The notes under the pieces: model-generated
What the model saw: only the letters and a program-made list of their open reading frames with translations
The model's database searches: none
What the model was told of the DNA's origin: nothing
Program-made: the position numbers and the translations under genes
Shown here: piece by piece, positions 1 to 6,541 of the stretch
Position numbering within the stretch: position 1 is the stretch's first letter
Layout: every line of letters starts with the position of its first letter
Source: Candidatus Bathyarchaeota archaeon
Lineage (GTDB): Archaea; Thermoproteota; Bathyarchaeia; 40CM-2-53-6
NCBI GenBank assembly: GCA_005884605.1
Contig: VBBE01000119.1
Coordinates: 1 to 9,298, forward strand
DNA: 9,298 bases
Direction: 5' to 3'

Positions 1-565
1 AAGGAATGATGCTCTTTCTGGAGTACCCGTAGATAACAACAACGAGCCCAAGGGCTCCTAACCCGAGACCCACCGTATTCGCACTTCCATCCCGGGCAAT
101 CAAGACCTTCTCCGTACTTCCCAAGACTCGGGCTGAAATGTTAGCGGTTTTGGATGGTTGAGGACCCTGGTTGTCGAACACGAAGCAGTATGTCCCTGCC
201 GCCCTAAGCGGAATATTGAACGACTTGTTTCCCACCGTTTGGTCCACGAGTACAGTTGGAGGGTGAGGCGATGGAGAGCATGACTGAGAGTCGTTCATGG
301 CTAAGAGTTCGAAATGGATAGTTGAAGCGCCTGCACCAGACTCGAAAACTGTAACGTTTACCCGCAATTCGTTGTTCATGCCTGAAAATGCGGTAACGTT
401 CCTTGCCTGTTCAACTAGACTACGTGCCTGAATCGGAAACCCGTTTTGAACCCATACATTCTGTTCGCTGACCACGGGAGTCGTGTGCACAGCTGGGATT
501 GAAGCATAAGCGACGAGCCCGACTACTAACAAAGCTAGCCCAAGAGCTACGAGTTTGAATTGCAT
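1..565 (-). CDS. Membrane-anchored extracytoplasmic protein, 3' end beyond window
   Basis: I do not recognise a family. The gene starts at ATG 565-563, 2 nt after the stop of the ABC ATPase gene. A good Shine-Dalgarno (GGAGG) lies 10 nt upstream inside that gene, so it is very likely the third gene of the transporter operon. 188 residues are visible and the stop lies left of position 1. Residues about 3-22 are a hydrophobic segment (KLVALGLALLVVGLVAYAS), either a signal peptide or an anchor. Residues 23-160 are polar and beta-rich, with several N-x-S/T sequons and two cysteines (C96 and C127) that could form a disulfide. Residues about 163-181 are a second hydrophobic helix followed by SRKS, which suggests a C-terminal anchor with a short cytoplasmic tail. 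The layout recalls a beta-sandwich ectodomain (GOLD/emp24-like) on the cell surface; that is inference from hydropathy only. It is too small for a classical solute-binding protein. Confidence 0.8.
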   Translation of the reverse strand, partial: MQFKLVALGLALLVVGLVAYASIPAVHTTPVVSEQNVWVQNGFPIQARSLVEQARNVTAFSGMNNELRVNVTVFESGAGASTIHFELLAMNDSQSCSPSPHPPTVLVDQTVGNKSFNIPLRAAGTYCFVFDNQGPQPSKTANISARVLGSTEKVLIARDGSANTVGLGLGALGLVVVIYGYSRKSIIP

Positions 566-567
566 GA

Positions 568-1404
568 CTAACGATCCTCCATGTTACGCAGTCCCTGAAA
601 CTCTTTGAGTCCGCTTAGTCGATGTCGCATTATGCTGGCCTCCAGTTCGGACTGCAACAAGGAAAAGATGTCTTTGTGAATGCTCACGAAGTCGGAGGCG
701 GTCGGGCTTCTCGGGCGAAGCAACTCGATTGGCACTATACTCTTGACTCTGGCAGGACGTGCCGAGAGTACCAAGATCCTGTCAGCGAGTTCGATTGCTT
801 CGGGAAGGTTGTGGGTGACGAGAAGGAAGGTCTTCTGAGTTTCAGCGTGAATCTCTGCAACCTCTTCCCTGAGAGCTTCCGCCGTGAACTCATCGATAGC
901 GCTAAAGGCCTCATCCATTAAAACAATCTCTGGGTCTATGGCGAGGGCTCTGGCTATTCCGACCCGTTGCTTCATTCCGCCGGACAGCTGTTTCGGATAG
1001 AGTTTCTCGCTGTCTTTGAGACCCACCATTCCGAGAAGCTCTCTAGCCGTATTTTCCCTCTCACGTTTCGGTACTTTCTGGACCTCAAGGCCAAAGGCGA
1101 CGTTCTCTAGGACAGTTCGCCAAGGAAGAAGAGCGAACGTCTGAAAGACCATGCTGATCTTGGGGTGGGGAGCGGTCAGCAGGTCCCCCCTGAAGCGGAT
1201 TTCCCCCGAGGACGGCCGATCTAATCCAGCAATCATTCGTAGAAGAGTGGATTTCCCACAACCGCTTGGTCCAACGATGCAGACAAACTCTCCCTCGTGG
1301 ATTTGAAAGGAGATGTCGTTCAACGCCGTCACGGTTTGTGGGGGTTCGGAGTATACCTTTGTGACATTCGAGAATTCAACATGCATCCAGTTGTCTACCG
1401 CCAT
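568..1404 (-). CDS. ABC transporter ATP-binding protein, NitT/TauT (SsuB/TauB-like) family
   Basis: This is the nucleotide-binding subunit that powers the permease encoded just upstream. The 278 residues carry the full ABC set: Walker A GPSGCGKST (45-53), Q-loop Q88, signature LSGGMKQR (140-147), Walker B IVLMDEAF (160-167) and switch histidine H198 (LLVTHN). Overall wording (SMVFQTFALLPWRTVLENV) is typical of the nitrate/sulfonate/taurine importer group. The D-loop reads SAID, where family members usually have GALD. The C-terminal 60 residues after the core form a helical tail without a recognised regulatory domain. Start: ATG 1404-1402 lies inside the end of the permease gene (10-nt overlap). 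A second in-frame ATG at 1386 (MHVEFSN) also fits the family N-terminus, and neither has a strong ribosome site. Substrate cannot be read from the sequence; a hut neighbourhood would allow a histidine-related or amine substrate, but this is speculative. Confidence 0.93.
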   Translation of the reverse strand: MAVDNWMHVEFSNVTKVYSEPPQTVTALNDISFQIHEGEFVCIVGPSGCGKSTLLRMIAGLDRPSSGEIRFRGDLLTAPHPKISMVFQTFALLPWRTVLENVAFGLEVQKVPKRERENTARELLGMVGLKDSEKLYPKQLSGGMKQRVGIARALAIDPEIVLMDEAFSAIDEFTAEALREEVAEIHAETQKTFLLVTHNLPEAIELADRILVLSARPARVKSIVPIELLRPRSPTASDFVSIHKDIFSLLQSELEASIMRHRLSGLKEFQGLRNMEDR

Positions 1405-2123
1405 CTCTTGATTCGTTGTTCTAGCCTTTCGAAAAATGCTCGATCCAGAAGGATAGTTAGAAGCCCTACCGTCATGATCGCGGCTAGGCCGTAAGTCATT
1501 GAGTGAGCTGACCCCTGAATACTGTTGGAGATGAAACTTCCGACCCCCGCAACGCTTGCGATGATCTCCACCGCGAGGAGGACGTTCCAGCTGAACTCGA
1601 AGGACAGTCTTAGTCCAGTTAGGAAGTTCGGAAAGATCGAGGGAAGCACGATTTTCGAGAAAGTGTCTAGTCTTCCCGCTTTGAACACAGAAGCAACGTG
1701 AAAGTAGTCTAGTGGAATCTCCTTGACTCCCTGCCTAATTGTGAAGTAGATCGGAAAAAAAGCGCTAAAGGCTGAGATGGCTATTGCCGCTACGTTACCT
1801 CGACCGATCACGGTAACTAGGAGAGTCAGTATCGCTAGGTCCGGCAACGCGCCTACGAGCATAATGATCGGGGTTATTGCCTCGTCCAGTTGGTTTCTCA
1901 GACCTACTAGCAACGCTAGGGGCATGACCACCACTAAGGCAAGAGAAACGCCCGCGGCTACGTTGGCGAAGCTTTGGCTGACGCGAACGAGGAAGAATGG
2001 TGTTCCTCCAAGCTGGACTAGTGTGAGAAGAACGTTGTGAAGAGGTGGGAGTTGATCGCTAGAGACTATGCCCGTTAGGGCTACTGCCTCCCAAAGCGAA
2101 AAAATCGCGACTAGCGTGATCAT
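1395..2123 (-). CDS. ABC transporter permease, NitT/TauT (SsuC-like) family
   Basis: This is the membrane channel subunit of a binding-protein-dependent importer, paired with the overlapping ATPase gene. The 242 residues show about six hydrophobic segments: roughly 1-20, 54-74, 85-106, 110-128, 178-196 and 210-228. The cytoplasmic EAA coupling loop lies at about 135-166 (EIPLDYFHVASVFKAG, then KIVLPSIFPNFLTG). The loop LPPLHNVLLTL after helix 1 is typical of the family. The ATG at 2123 begins directly in helix 1, leaving almost no cytoplasmic N-terminus. The frame stays open for 27 more codons upstream, encoding a basic stretch (RVRDSSRNKARLPPW) like that of relatives, but contains no ATG, GTG or TTG; a CTG follows the stop at about 2204. 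The true start is therefore uncertain. No solute-binding protein gene is adjacent. Confidence 0.9.
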   Translation of the reverse strand: MITLVAIFSLWEAVALTGIVSSDQLPPLHNVLLTLVQLGGTPFFLVRVSQSFANVAAGVSLALVVVMPLALLVGLRNQLDEAITPIIMLVGALPDLAILTLLVTVIGRGNVAAIAISAFSAFFPIYFTIRQGVKEIPLDYFHVASVFKAGRLDTFSKIVLPSIFPNFLTGLRLSFEFSWNVLLAVEIIASVAGVGSFISNSIQGSAHSMTYGLAAIMTVGLLTILLDRAFFERLEQRIKRWR

Positions 2124-2241
2124 CCAGGGAGGCAGTCGGGCTTTGTTCCGACTTGAGTCCCGGACTCGATGGAAGACTTTGGGACGAAACGGCCAGAAGG
2201 GCAGCTAGATACACCGGGAGCAACAAAGTCCCTTCTGAGAA

Positions 2242-2249
2242 CTAATTAG
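2242..2249 (-). promoter_or_regulatory. Possible TATA-like element of the transporter operon
   Basis: CTAATTAG is the most AT-rich core upstream of the permease gene on the minus strand. An archaeal start site 25-30 nt downstream would fall near 2215-2220, ahead of the open upstream extension of the permease. The match to the archaeal TATA consensus is only partial. Confidence 0.2.
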
Positions 2250-2266
2250 GTTTGGACGCCTTGTTA

Positions 2267-2278
2267 GCGAAATTTCGC
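2267..2278. promoter_or_regulatory. 12-bp perfect palindrome, possible operator
   Basis: The bases read GCGAAATTTCGC on both strands. The palindrome lies about 18 bp upstream of the possible TATA-like element at 2242-2249, with respect to minus-strand transcription. This is a reasonable place for a dimeric regulator to bind the transporter promoter. A palindrome of this length could occur by chance. Confidence 0.3.
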
Positions 2279-2388
2279 GCTTACAGGTTACTGTCCTCAA
2301 CGCTTCCCCGTCGTGTTGTTATCGGTTCTAAGGAAAGAAACGAGTGGGTAGAGGTGGGGGTTTGACTCGGAGCAGTTCAAAACACGCC

Positions 2389-2435
2389 TGTGCTGAGCGG
2401 GACGCTGTTGTGCAGACTTGTGCGGAGTTCTGTGC
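2389..2435. repeat. Four phased TGTGC motifs (GCACA on minus)
   Basis: TGTGC occurs at 2389, 2409, 2419 and 2431. The spacings are 20, 10 and 12 bp, and the whole set spans 42 bp, close to four helical turns. It sits just past the ahcY stop codon, about 270-310 bp before the permease ATG. Same-face spacing suggests a protein-binding site, though a five-base motif is short and chance is possible. Confidence 0.3.
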
Positions 2436-2444
2436 AGGAAAATG

Positions 2445-3695
2445 CTAACTCTGCCAAGATTGAAGGTACTTCTGCTGTAGTCGGGACAAGGTGTCGATTT
2501 TACGCCCGAAGGCTTCGAGTCTTTGTCTAGCGACCTCCATATCGAGCTTTTCGGGGACCTTGACAACCTTCGCCGGCAACCTGCCTTTGTTTTGAATTAG
2601 ATATTCCGCCGACAATGCTTGATCGGCGAAGCTCATGTCCATTACCTCGGCTGGATGCCCATCGGCAGCGGCGAGGTTGACGAGGCGCCCTTCGGAGAGC
2701 AAGTAGAGCCTTCTTCTGTTTGGCATGGTATATTCAACAACCTCGGGTCGCACCCGCTTGCGCTTCACCGCAAGCCTCTCAAGGTCTCTGACCTTCACCT
2801 CTACGGTATAATGGCCTACATTGCAGAGAATCGCTTTGTCCTTCATTCTGAGCATGTGGGAAGCAGTTATCACGTCGGTGTCGCCGGTCGCAGTTATGAA
2901 CAAGTCACCTTTCTCAGCGGCCTCGATCATTGGCATGACATCGAACCCCTCCATGAGTGCCTCTAGTGCTCTAACCGGATTTACTTCTGTCACAATTATC
3001 TTCGACCCCATTCCTCGCGCGCGTTCCGCTACTCCTCTGCCTACCCAGCCGTAACCAGCCACGACGACATTTCGGCCTGCTAGGAGTAGATTCGTTGCGC
3101 GCATTATGCCTTCGAGCCCGGATTGGCCGGTTCCGTACTGACTGTCGAACAGATATTTGGTGAGTGCATCGTTAACAGCGATGACCGGAAATCGCAGTTT
3201 TCCTTGCTGCTCCATGGCTTTGAGGCGCGTTACGCCTGTTGTGGTTTCTTCGCAGGCGCCAATGATTTTGCGCAAACGGTTTCCGCCTTTCACGTGGGCT
3301 AGAATCGAGAGTTCCGCGCCATCATCGATCAGGATGTCGGGTTCCATGTCTAGGACCCGATTCAGGTTTTGTTGGTGTTCTTTGTCGGTCACTCCGTGCC
3401 AGGCGTACACGTGAACTCCTGTTTCGGATAGTGCAGCCGCGACGTCGTCTTGAGTCGAGAGGGGGTTGCTGCCGGTTATTGCTACCTCCGCGCCAGCTCG
3501 ATGCATGGATTCTGCGAGAACAGCGGTTTTTGCCTCCAGGTGCAGGCAGGTTCCTATTTTGTATCCATCGAAGCTCTTGTTGGCGACTAGTCTCCTCGTT
3601 ATTTTCGCGAGAACTGGCATGTGTTCTCGAGCCCATGCCATCTTCACCTTGCCGGAAGGAGCAAGTTTGGCGTCCTTTACCAGACTCAAAGTCAA
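2445..3695 (-). CDS. ahcY: Adenosylhomocysteinase (S-adenosyl-L-homocysteine hydrolase)
   Basis: This cytoplasmic enzyme splits S-adenosylhomocysteine into adenosine and homocysteine, relieving product inhibition of methyltransferases. The 416 residues match the archaeal family length. Substrate-site residues are in place: H52 (CLHLEAKTAVL), the DDG pair at 124-126, E150 (EETTTGV), K180 and D184 (VNDALTKYLFD), and H295. The NAD-binding glycine motif GYGWVGRGVAERA is at 214-226. The C-terminus (LQQKYLQSWQS) is of archaeal type, without the DHYRY tail. Oddities: DDGAE replaces the usual DDGGD, and GHYTVEV replaces the usual GHFDVEI after the catalytic histidine. The chosen start is TTG at 3695-3693; a second TTG lies two codons on, and no ATG precedes residue 19. 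There is no Shine-Dalgarno, and a TATAA on this strand lies 30 nt upstream, so the mRNA may be nearly leaderless. It is divergent from hutH. Confidence 0.95.
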   Translation of the reverse strand: MTLSLVKDAKLAPSGKVKMAWAREHMPVLAKITRRLVANKSFDGYKIGTCLHLEAKTAVLAESMHRAGAEVAITGSNPLSTQDDVAAALSETGVHVYAWHGVTDKEHQQNLNRVLDMEPDILIDDGAELSILAHVKGGNRLRKIIGACEETTTGVTRLKAMEQQGKLRFPVIAVNDALTKYLFDSQYGTGQSGLEGIMRATNLLLAGRNVVVAGYGWVGRGVAERARGMGSKIIVTEVNPVRALEALMEGFDVMPMIEAAEKGDLFITATGDTDVITASHMLRMKDKAILCNVGHYTVEVKVRDLERLAVKRKRVRPEVVEYTMPNRRRLYLLSEGRLVNLAAADGHPAEVMDMSFADQALSAEYLIQNKGRLPAKVVKVPEKLDMEVARQRLEAFGRKIDTLSRLQQKYLQSWQS

Positions 3696-3725
3696 GCCCG
3701 ATGTATTTGGGGGAGAATATCAGGG

Positions 3726-3730
3726 TTATA
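3726..3730 (-). promoter_or_regulatory. Candidate TATA box of ahcY
   Basis: On the minus strand this reads TATAA within GTGTATAACC and lies 30 nt before the ahcY TTG codon. With the usual archaeal spacing of about 25 nt from TATA to start site, transcription would begin just a few bases before the start codon, which fits the absence of a ribosome-binding site. On the plus strand the same bases give TTATAC, which could also serve hutH with a longer leader. Confidence 0.4.
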
Positions 3731-3825
3731 CACAATGGGCCAATCGGGTCCCCGACGCGCTAATCCGAGAGATCTACCCGTCAAGTTCCTTGGAAAACCA
3801 CGAGAAACAATCACTCGCTTTCAAC

Positions 3826-3831
3826 AGGAAG
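3826..3831 (+). promoter_or_regulatory. Ribosome-binding site supporting the GTG start of hutH
   Basis: AGGAAG lies 8 nt before GTG 3840. The competing TTG 3897 has only GGAAG a couple of bases ahead of it, which is too close. This favours the longer protein, against the family length argument that favours TTG 3897. Confidence 0.35.
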
Positions 3832-3839
3832 AGTTTGTA

Positions 3840-5450
3840 GTGATCAACAGCCAACCTTATCTCCCAAATCTCACGGTGCCGGACACTCGTGGAAGATTGG
3901 TCGAAGTCACCATAGACGGATCGAATCTGACGCTGAAAACGCTAGTGTCCGTGGCGAGAAGCAATGACACAGTTAGAATAGACAAGAGGGCTCTGGAGAG
4001 AACAAGGAGGGGCAGGGCAGTTCTTGAAAAGCTACTACGAGAGGACGCGGTAATCTATGGGGTCAACACAGGATTTGGTGCACTATCCAATTTCAAAGTC
4101 GCTTCTGGCGATCTAAGACAGCTTCAAGCCAACCTACTCCGAAGCCATGCCGCGAGTGTGGGTAAGCCACACACAGCGGAAGTAGTGAGGGCGATGATGC
4201 TTTTGAGAGCGAATACTCTGATCAAGGGCAATTCAGGCATCAGGCCGGAAATTCCCGAGCTCATAGTTGCGCTCCTTAACAAACGAATTCATCCGTACAT
4301 TCCCCAAAGAGGATCAGTCGGGGCAAGTGGCGATCTCTCTCCTCTATCACACATGGCGTTGGTGCTAATGGGAGAGGGACGGGCCGAATACAGAGAGAAA
4401 TGGGTCGCTGGGAAGCAAGCTCTCCAGAAGGTGGGTCTAGATCCCGTACAGCTTGAGGCCAAGGAAGGCCTGGCTCTTAACAATGGCACACAGCAGATGA
4501 CAGCTATAGGCTGTCTCAATCTTTGCGATTCCTATGACTTATTCGCGGCATCTGAAGCGGCTCTCGCACTTTCTCTTGAAGCGATCAGAGGATGGATTGA
4601 CCCGTTCGATGAACGGATTCACAAAGTTAGACGCCACCCGGGGCAAACACGAGTTGCATCGGACATTCGTGCCCTCGTAAACGCTAGCAAGCTATGTCGT
4701 ACGATAATCCACGACGATCCTGCAGAAGGGCGTCCCCAAGACCCATACTCTTTCCGATGCGCTCCCCAAGTCATGGGGGCGGTGATCGATGCGATGAATA
4801 ATGTCGAGTCCACGCTTGAAATCGAGATGAATTCCGCCACTGACAACCCACTCATTTTTCCGGATCAAAGAGCATGCTTGTCCGGAGGTAACTTTCACGG
4901 GCAGCCAATTTCCATGGCTCTTGACATTATGGGGCTAGGTCTCTCCACTGTTGCGAACATATCGGAGCGAAGGATAGCGGCCCTCCTCGACGCATCTTTG
5001 AACAATGGGCTGACATCCTTCTTGGTTGGGAAGGAATCGAAGCCTGGCCTAGCAAGTGGTTTGATGGCCCTTCAATACACGGCAACCGCTCTAGTCGCCG
5101 AGAACAAGATACTCGCTCATCCAGCGAGCAGCGACTCTATCCCAACTTCCAGTAATTTCGAAGACTTCGTAAGCATGGGACCCGGAGCGGCTCACAAATC
5201 CACCAATATTCTTGAGAATTGCCGGTATGTGGTCGCGATAGAACTCTTGACTGCGGCTCAGGGAGTCCATCTTAGAGGGGCCTCAGGACTAGGAAAGGGC
5301 ACTGCGAGTATCTATCGAACAATCCGTGATGAGGTTCGGCCTCTGACCCAGGATAGATCCTCGCACGACGATATCGAGCGGATATTCGAGCTGGTCAAGA
5401 CCAAACGATTCAGCGATATGATCAAGCGGTTCGTCAAAGGCCCGGATTAG
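3840..5450 (+). CDS. hutH: Histidine ammonia-lyase (histidase)
   Basis: This cytoplasmic enzyme eliminates ammonia from L-histidine to give trans-urocanate, the first step of the hut pathway. The MIO electrophile triad Ala-Ser-Gly lies in GSVGASGDLSPLSH (162-164 from this start). Other family blocks are YGVNTGFGALSN, LLRSHAASVG with the histidine characteristic of histidases, ALNNGTQQMTA, QDPYSFRCAPQVMGA, ATDNPLIF, GGNFHGQP and HPASSDSIPTSS. In the block before VSMG the residues are NFED, where bacterial histidases have NQED. Start choice: GTG 3840 has AGGAAG about 9 nt upstream and gives 536 residues. TTG 3897 gives 517 residues and places MIO at 143-145, almost exactly as in Pseudomonas HutH (142-144), so it is a strong alternative. 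The frame is also open back to 3621, but that would overlap ahcY and add unconserved sequence. cofE follows after 1 nt. Confidence 0.95.
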   Translation: MINSQPYLPNLTVPDTRGRLVEVTIDGSNLTLKTLVSVARSNDTVRIDKRALERTRRGRAVLEKLLREDAVIYGVNTGFGALSNFKVASGDLRQLQANLLRSHAASVGKPHTAEVVRAMMLLRANTLIKGNSGIRPEIPELIVALLNKRIHPYIPQRGSVGASGDLSPLSHMALVLMGEGRAEYREKWVAGKQALQKVGLDPVQLEAKEGLALNNGTQQMTAIGCLNLCDSYDLFAASEAALALSLEAIRGWIDPFDERIHKVRRHPGQTRVASDIRALVNASKLCRTIIHDDPAEGRPQDPYSFRCAPQVMGAVIDAMNNVESTLEIEMNSATDNPLIFPDQRACLSGGNFHGQPISMALDIMGLGLSTVANISERRIAALLDASLNNGLTSFLVGKESKPGLASGLMALQYTATALVAENKILAHPASSDSIPTSSNFEDFVSMGPGAAHKSTNILENCRYVVAIELLTAAQGVHLRGASGLGKGTASIYRTIRDEVRPLTQDRSSHDDIERIFELVKTKRFSDMIKRFVKGPD

Positions 5451-5451
5451 C

Positions 5452-6270
5452 TTGCAGCTCTACTCACTCAAGTCCAGACTTATTCTATCTGGCGATTCGA
5501 TCACTGAGAGACTCGTTGAAGCGCTGGCATCTGCGAAACTGGGAATCAAGAATGGAGACATAATTGCGATCGCGAGCAAGGTTGTCTCTCTGTCGGAGAA
5601 GAACATTGTTTCTCTCGCGAAGGTGAAGCCAACGACCTCTGCCAGAAGACTTGCCCGTCGGTTTGGGCTGCCTCCTGAGTTTGCTCAGGTCGTGCTCGAT
5701 GAATCTGACGCTGTTTACGGTGGGGTTCCGGGGGTTCTTCTCACACTCAAGAATGGGGACGCTGTAGCGAATTCGGGTGTTGACCGGAAGAATGCTCCAG
5801 GCGAAAGCGTCGTTCCATGGCCGCTGAATCCACAACGTTCTGCAGCGACAATTAGAAGAACCATTACTCACAAGTTCGGGAAGAGGATCGGCGTTGTTAT
5901 CGTGGACAGTCGCGTTACGCCCCTGCGCCTAGGGACGATCGGGCTGGCGATCGCTTGCTCGGGATTTCAACCGGTGAGGGACGCTCGAGGGGTGAGAGAC
6001 TTGTATGGACGGGAGGTGGTTATGACGCTTCAATCTCTAGCGGATGGGATCGCTGGTGCAGCCCATTTGCTGATGGGGGAAACCCGCGAGACCACACCTT
6101 TCGTACTAGTTCGAGGGGCCCCGATCAAGCTGATCGGAGGCAAACAAGCGGGCTCGATGACGCTTCCGATCAAAAATTGTCTCTATATGAGCCAGATTCC
6201 CAATCCGTTGCCAGAAAGACCACTCTTGTGTCGCGAGGTGTGCTGTGCAAGACCCCCTCTCATCAGGTAG
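5452..6270 (+). CDS. cofE: Coenzyme F420-0:L-glutamate ligase family protein (CofE-like)
   Basis: Members of this family (F420_ligase) add gamma-linked L-glutamate to F420-0 using GTP and divalent metal. The 272 residues cover the fold: KNGDIIAIASKVVSLSE (33-49), NSGVDRKNAPG (108-117), VPWPLNPQRSA (121-131), VVIVDSRVTPLRLGTIGLAI (148-167), RDLYGREV (182-189), LLMGET (207-211) and FVLVRGAP (217-224). D111, D152 and S153 line up with the metal-binding D109, D150 and T151 recalled for the Archaeoglobus enzyme. The common TDTFGRPWR segment is replaced by VDSRVTPLR, so this is a variant branch. The last 20 residues (CREVCCARPPLIR) are Cys/Pro/Arg-rich and unlike the family, so a natural tail or a late frameshift are both possible. 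The start is TTG 5452, one base after the hutH stop, implying co-transcription and probable translational coupling. F420 ligase is the default; another glutamate-ligating role in histidine breakdown cannot be excluded. Confidence 0.88.
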   Translation: MQLYSLKSRLILSGDSITERLVEALASAKLGIKNGDIIAIASKVVSLSEKNIVSLAKVKPTTSARRLARRFGLPPEFAQVVLDESDAVYGGVPGVLLTLKNGDAVANSGVDRKNAPGESVVPWPLNPQRSAATIRRTITHKFGKRIGVVIVDSRVTPLRLGTIGLAIACSGFQPVRDARGVRDLYGREVVMTLQSLADGIAGAAHLLMGETRETTPFVLVRGAPIKLIGGKQAGSMTLPIKNCLYMSQIPNPLPERPLLCREVCCARPPLIR

Positions 6271-6541
6271 CGATTTCCTGTCTGGCAGGGTTTCTGGGCG
6301 AGATGATCGATTCAGGGTGCAATACAGGCTTGGATGGCAGGCGCAACTAGGGATTTTAAGGGGTCGTCCCCGAATGGTTAGAGGGAAATCTAGTGAGCCT
6401 CCCCCCCATTTTCAAGATCAGGGCTGATAATGGGCGATTTCATCCCTTCTACAGATGGAAGGACGGTTCGTGAACGATGAGTATCAGTGGTTGAGTCGGA
6501 AGGTCCTTCTGGACCCTTGTGGCCGCAGACTTCAGAGAGTA
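6271..6541. other. Convergent spacer between cofE and hutU
   Basis: Both flanking genes end here, so this stretch should carry the 3' ends of two opposing transcripts. It has a GGGG-TCGT-CCCC inverted repeat (6360-6371), a run of seven C at about 6409-6417 followed by ATTTT, and the stem-loop listed separately at 6500-6518. I see no T-rich run strong enough to be called an archaeal terminator and no convincing gene. Confidence 0.5.
6500..6518 (-). terminator. Small stem-loop after hutU, possible 3'-end element
   Basis: GGTCC (6502-6506), a TTCT loop and GGACC (6511-6515) pair. Two further A-T pairs follow around a single bulged C. The stem-loop lies 24-42 nt past the hutU stop. No U-run follows on the minus strand, so termination is only a possibility. 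Confidence 0.2.

Larger units (their letters stand above)
2124..2444. other. Gene-free intergenic region between ahcY and the transporter operon
   Basis: I see no credible gene in these 321 bases. The stretch should hold the 3' end of the ahcY transcript and the promoter and leader of the transporter operon, all on the minus strand. Visible elements are a 12-bp palindrome (2267-2278), an 8-bp AT-rich palindrome CTAATTAG (2242-2249) that could serve as a TATA-like element, and four phased TGTGC motifs near the ahcY end (2389-2435). The last 81 bases before the permease ATG (2124-2204) are open in the permease frame and may be coding. Confidence 0.6.

Noticed and set aside
622..921. Plus-strand frame opposite the ATPase gene
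   Set aside because: Complement of a conserved ABC ATPase; no independent support.
2297..2566. 89-residue minus-strand frame overlapping the ahcY end
   Set aside because: It shares DNA with the conserved ahcY C-terminus in another frame and has no recognisable domain or start signal.
3322..3735. Minus-strand frame starting upstream of ahcY with an ATG at 3735
   Set aside because: It is a frame-shifted reading of ahcY; the ahcY frame carries all the conserved motifs and has correct length.
3621..3839. N-terminal extension of hutH back to GTG 3621
   Set aside because: It would overlap ahcY by 75 bases on the opposite strand, adds 73 residues absent from the family, and reads as low-conservation arginine-rich sequence.
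6340..6425. tRNA-like wording (GGTTAGAGG) in the cofE-hutU spacer
   Set aside because: No acceptor stem pairing, no anticodon arm and no T-loop consensus at the right distance.
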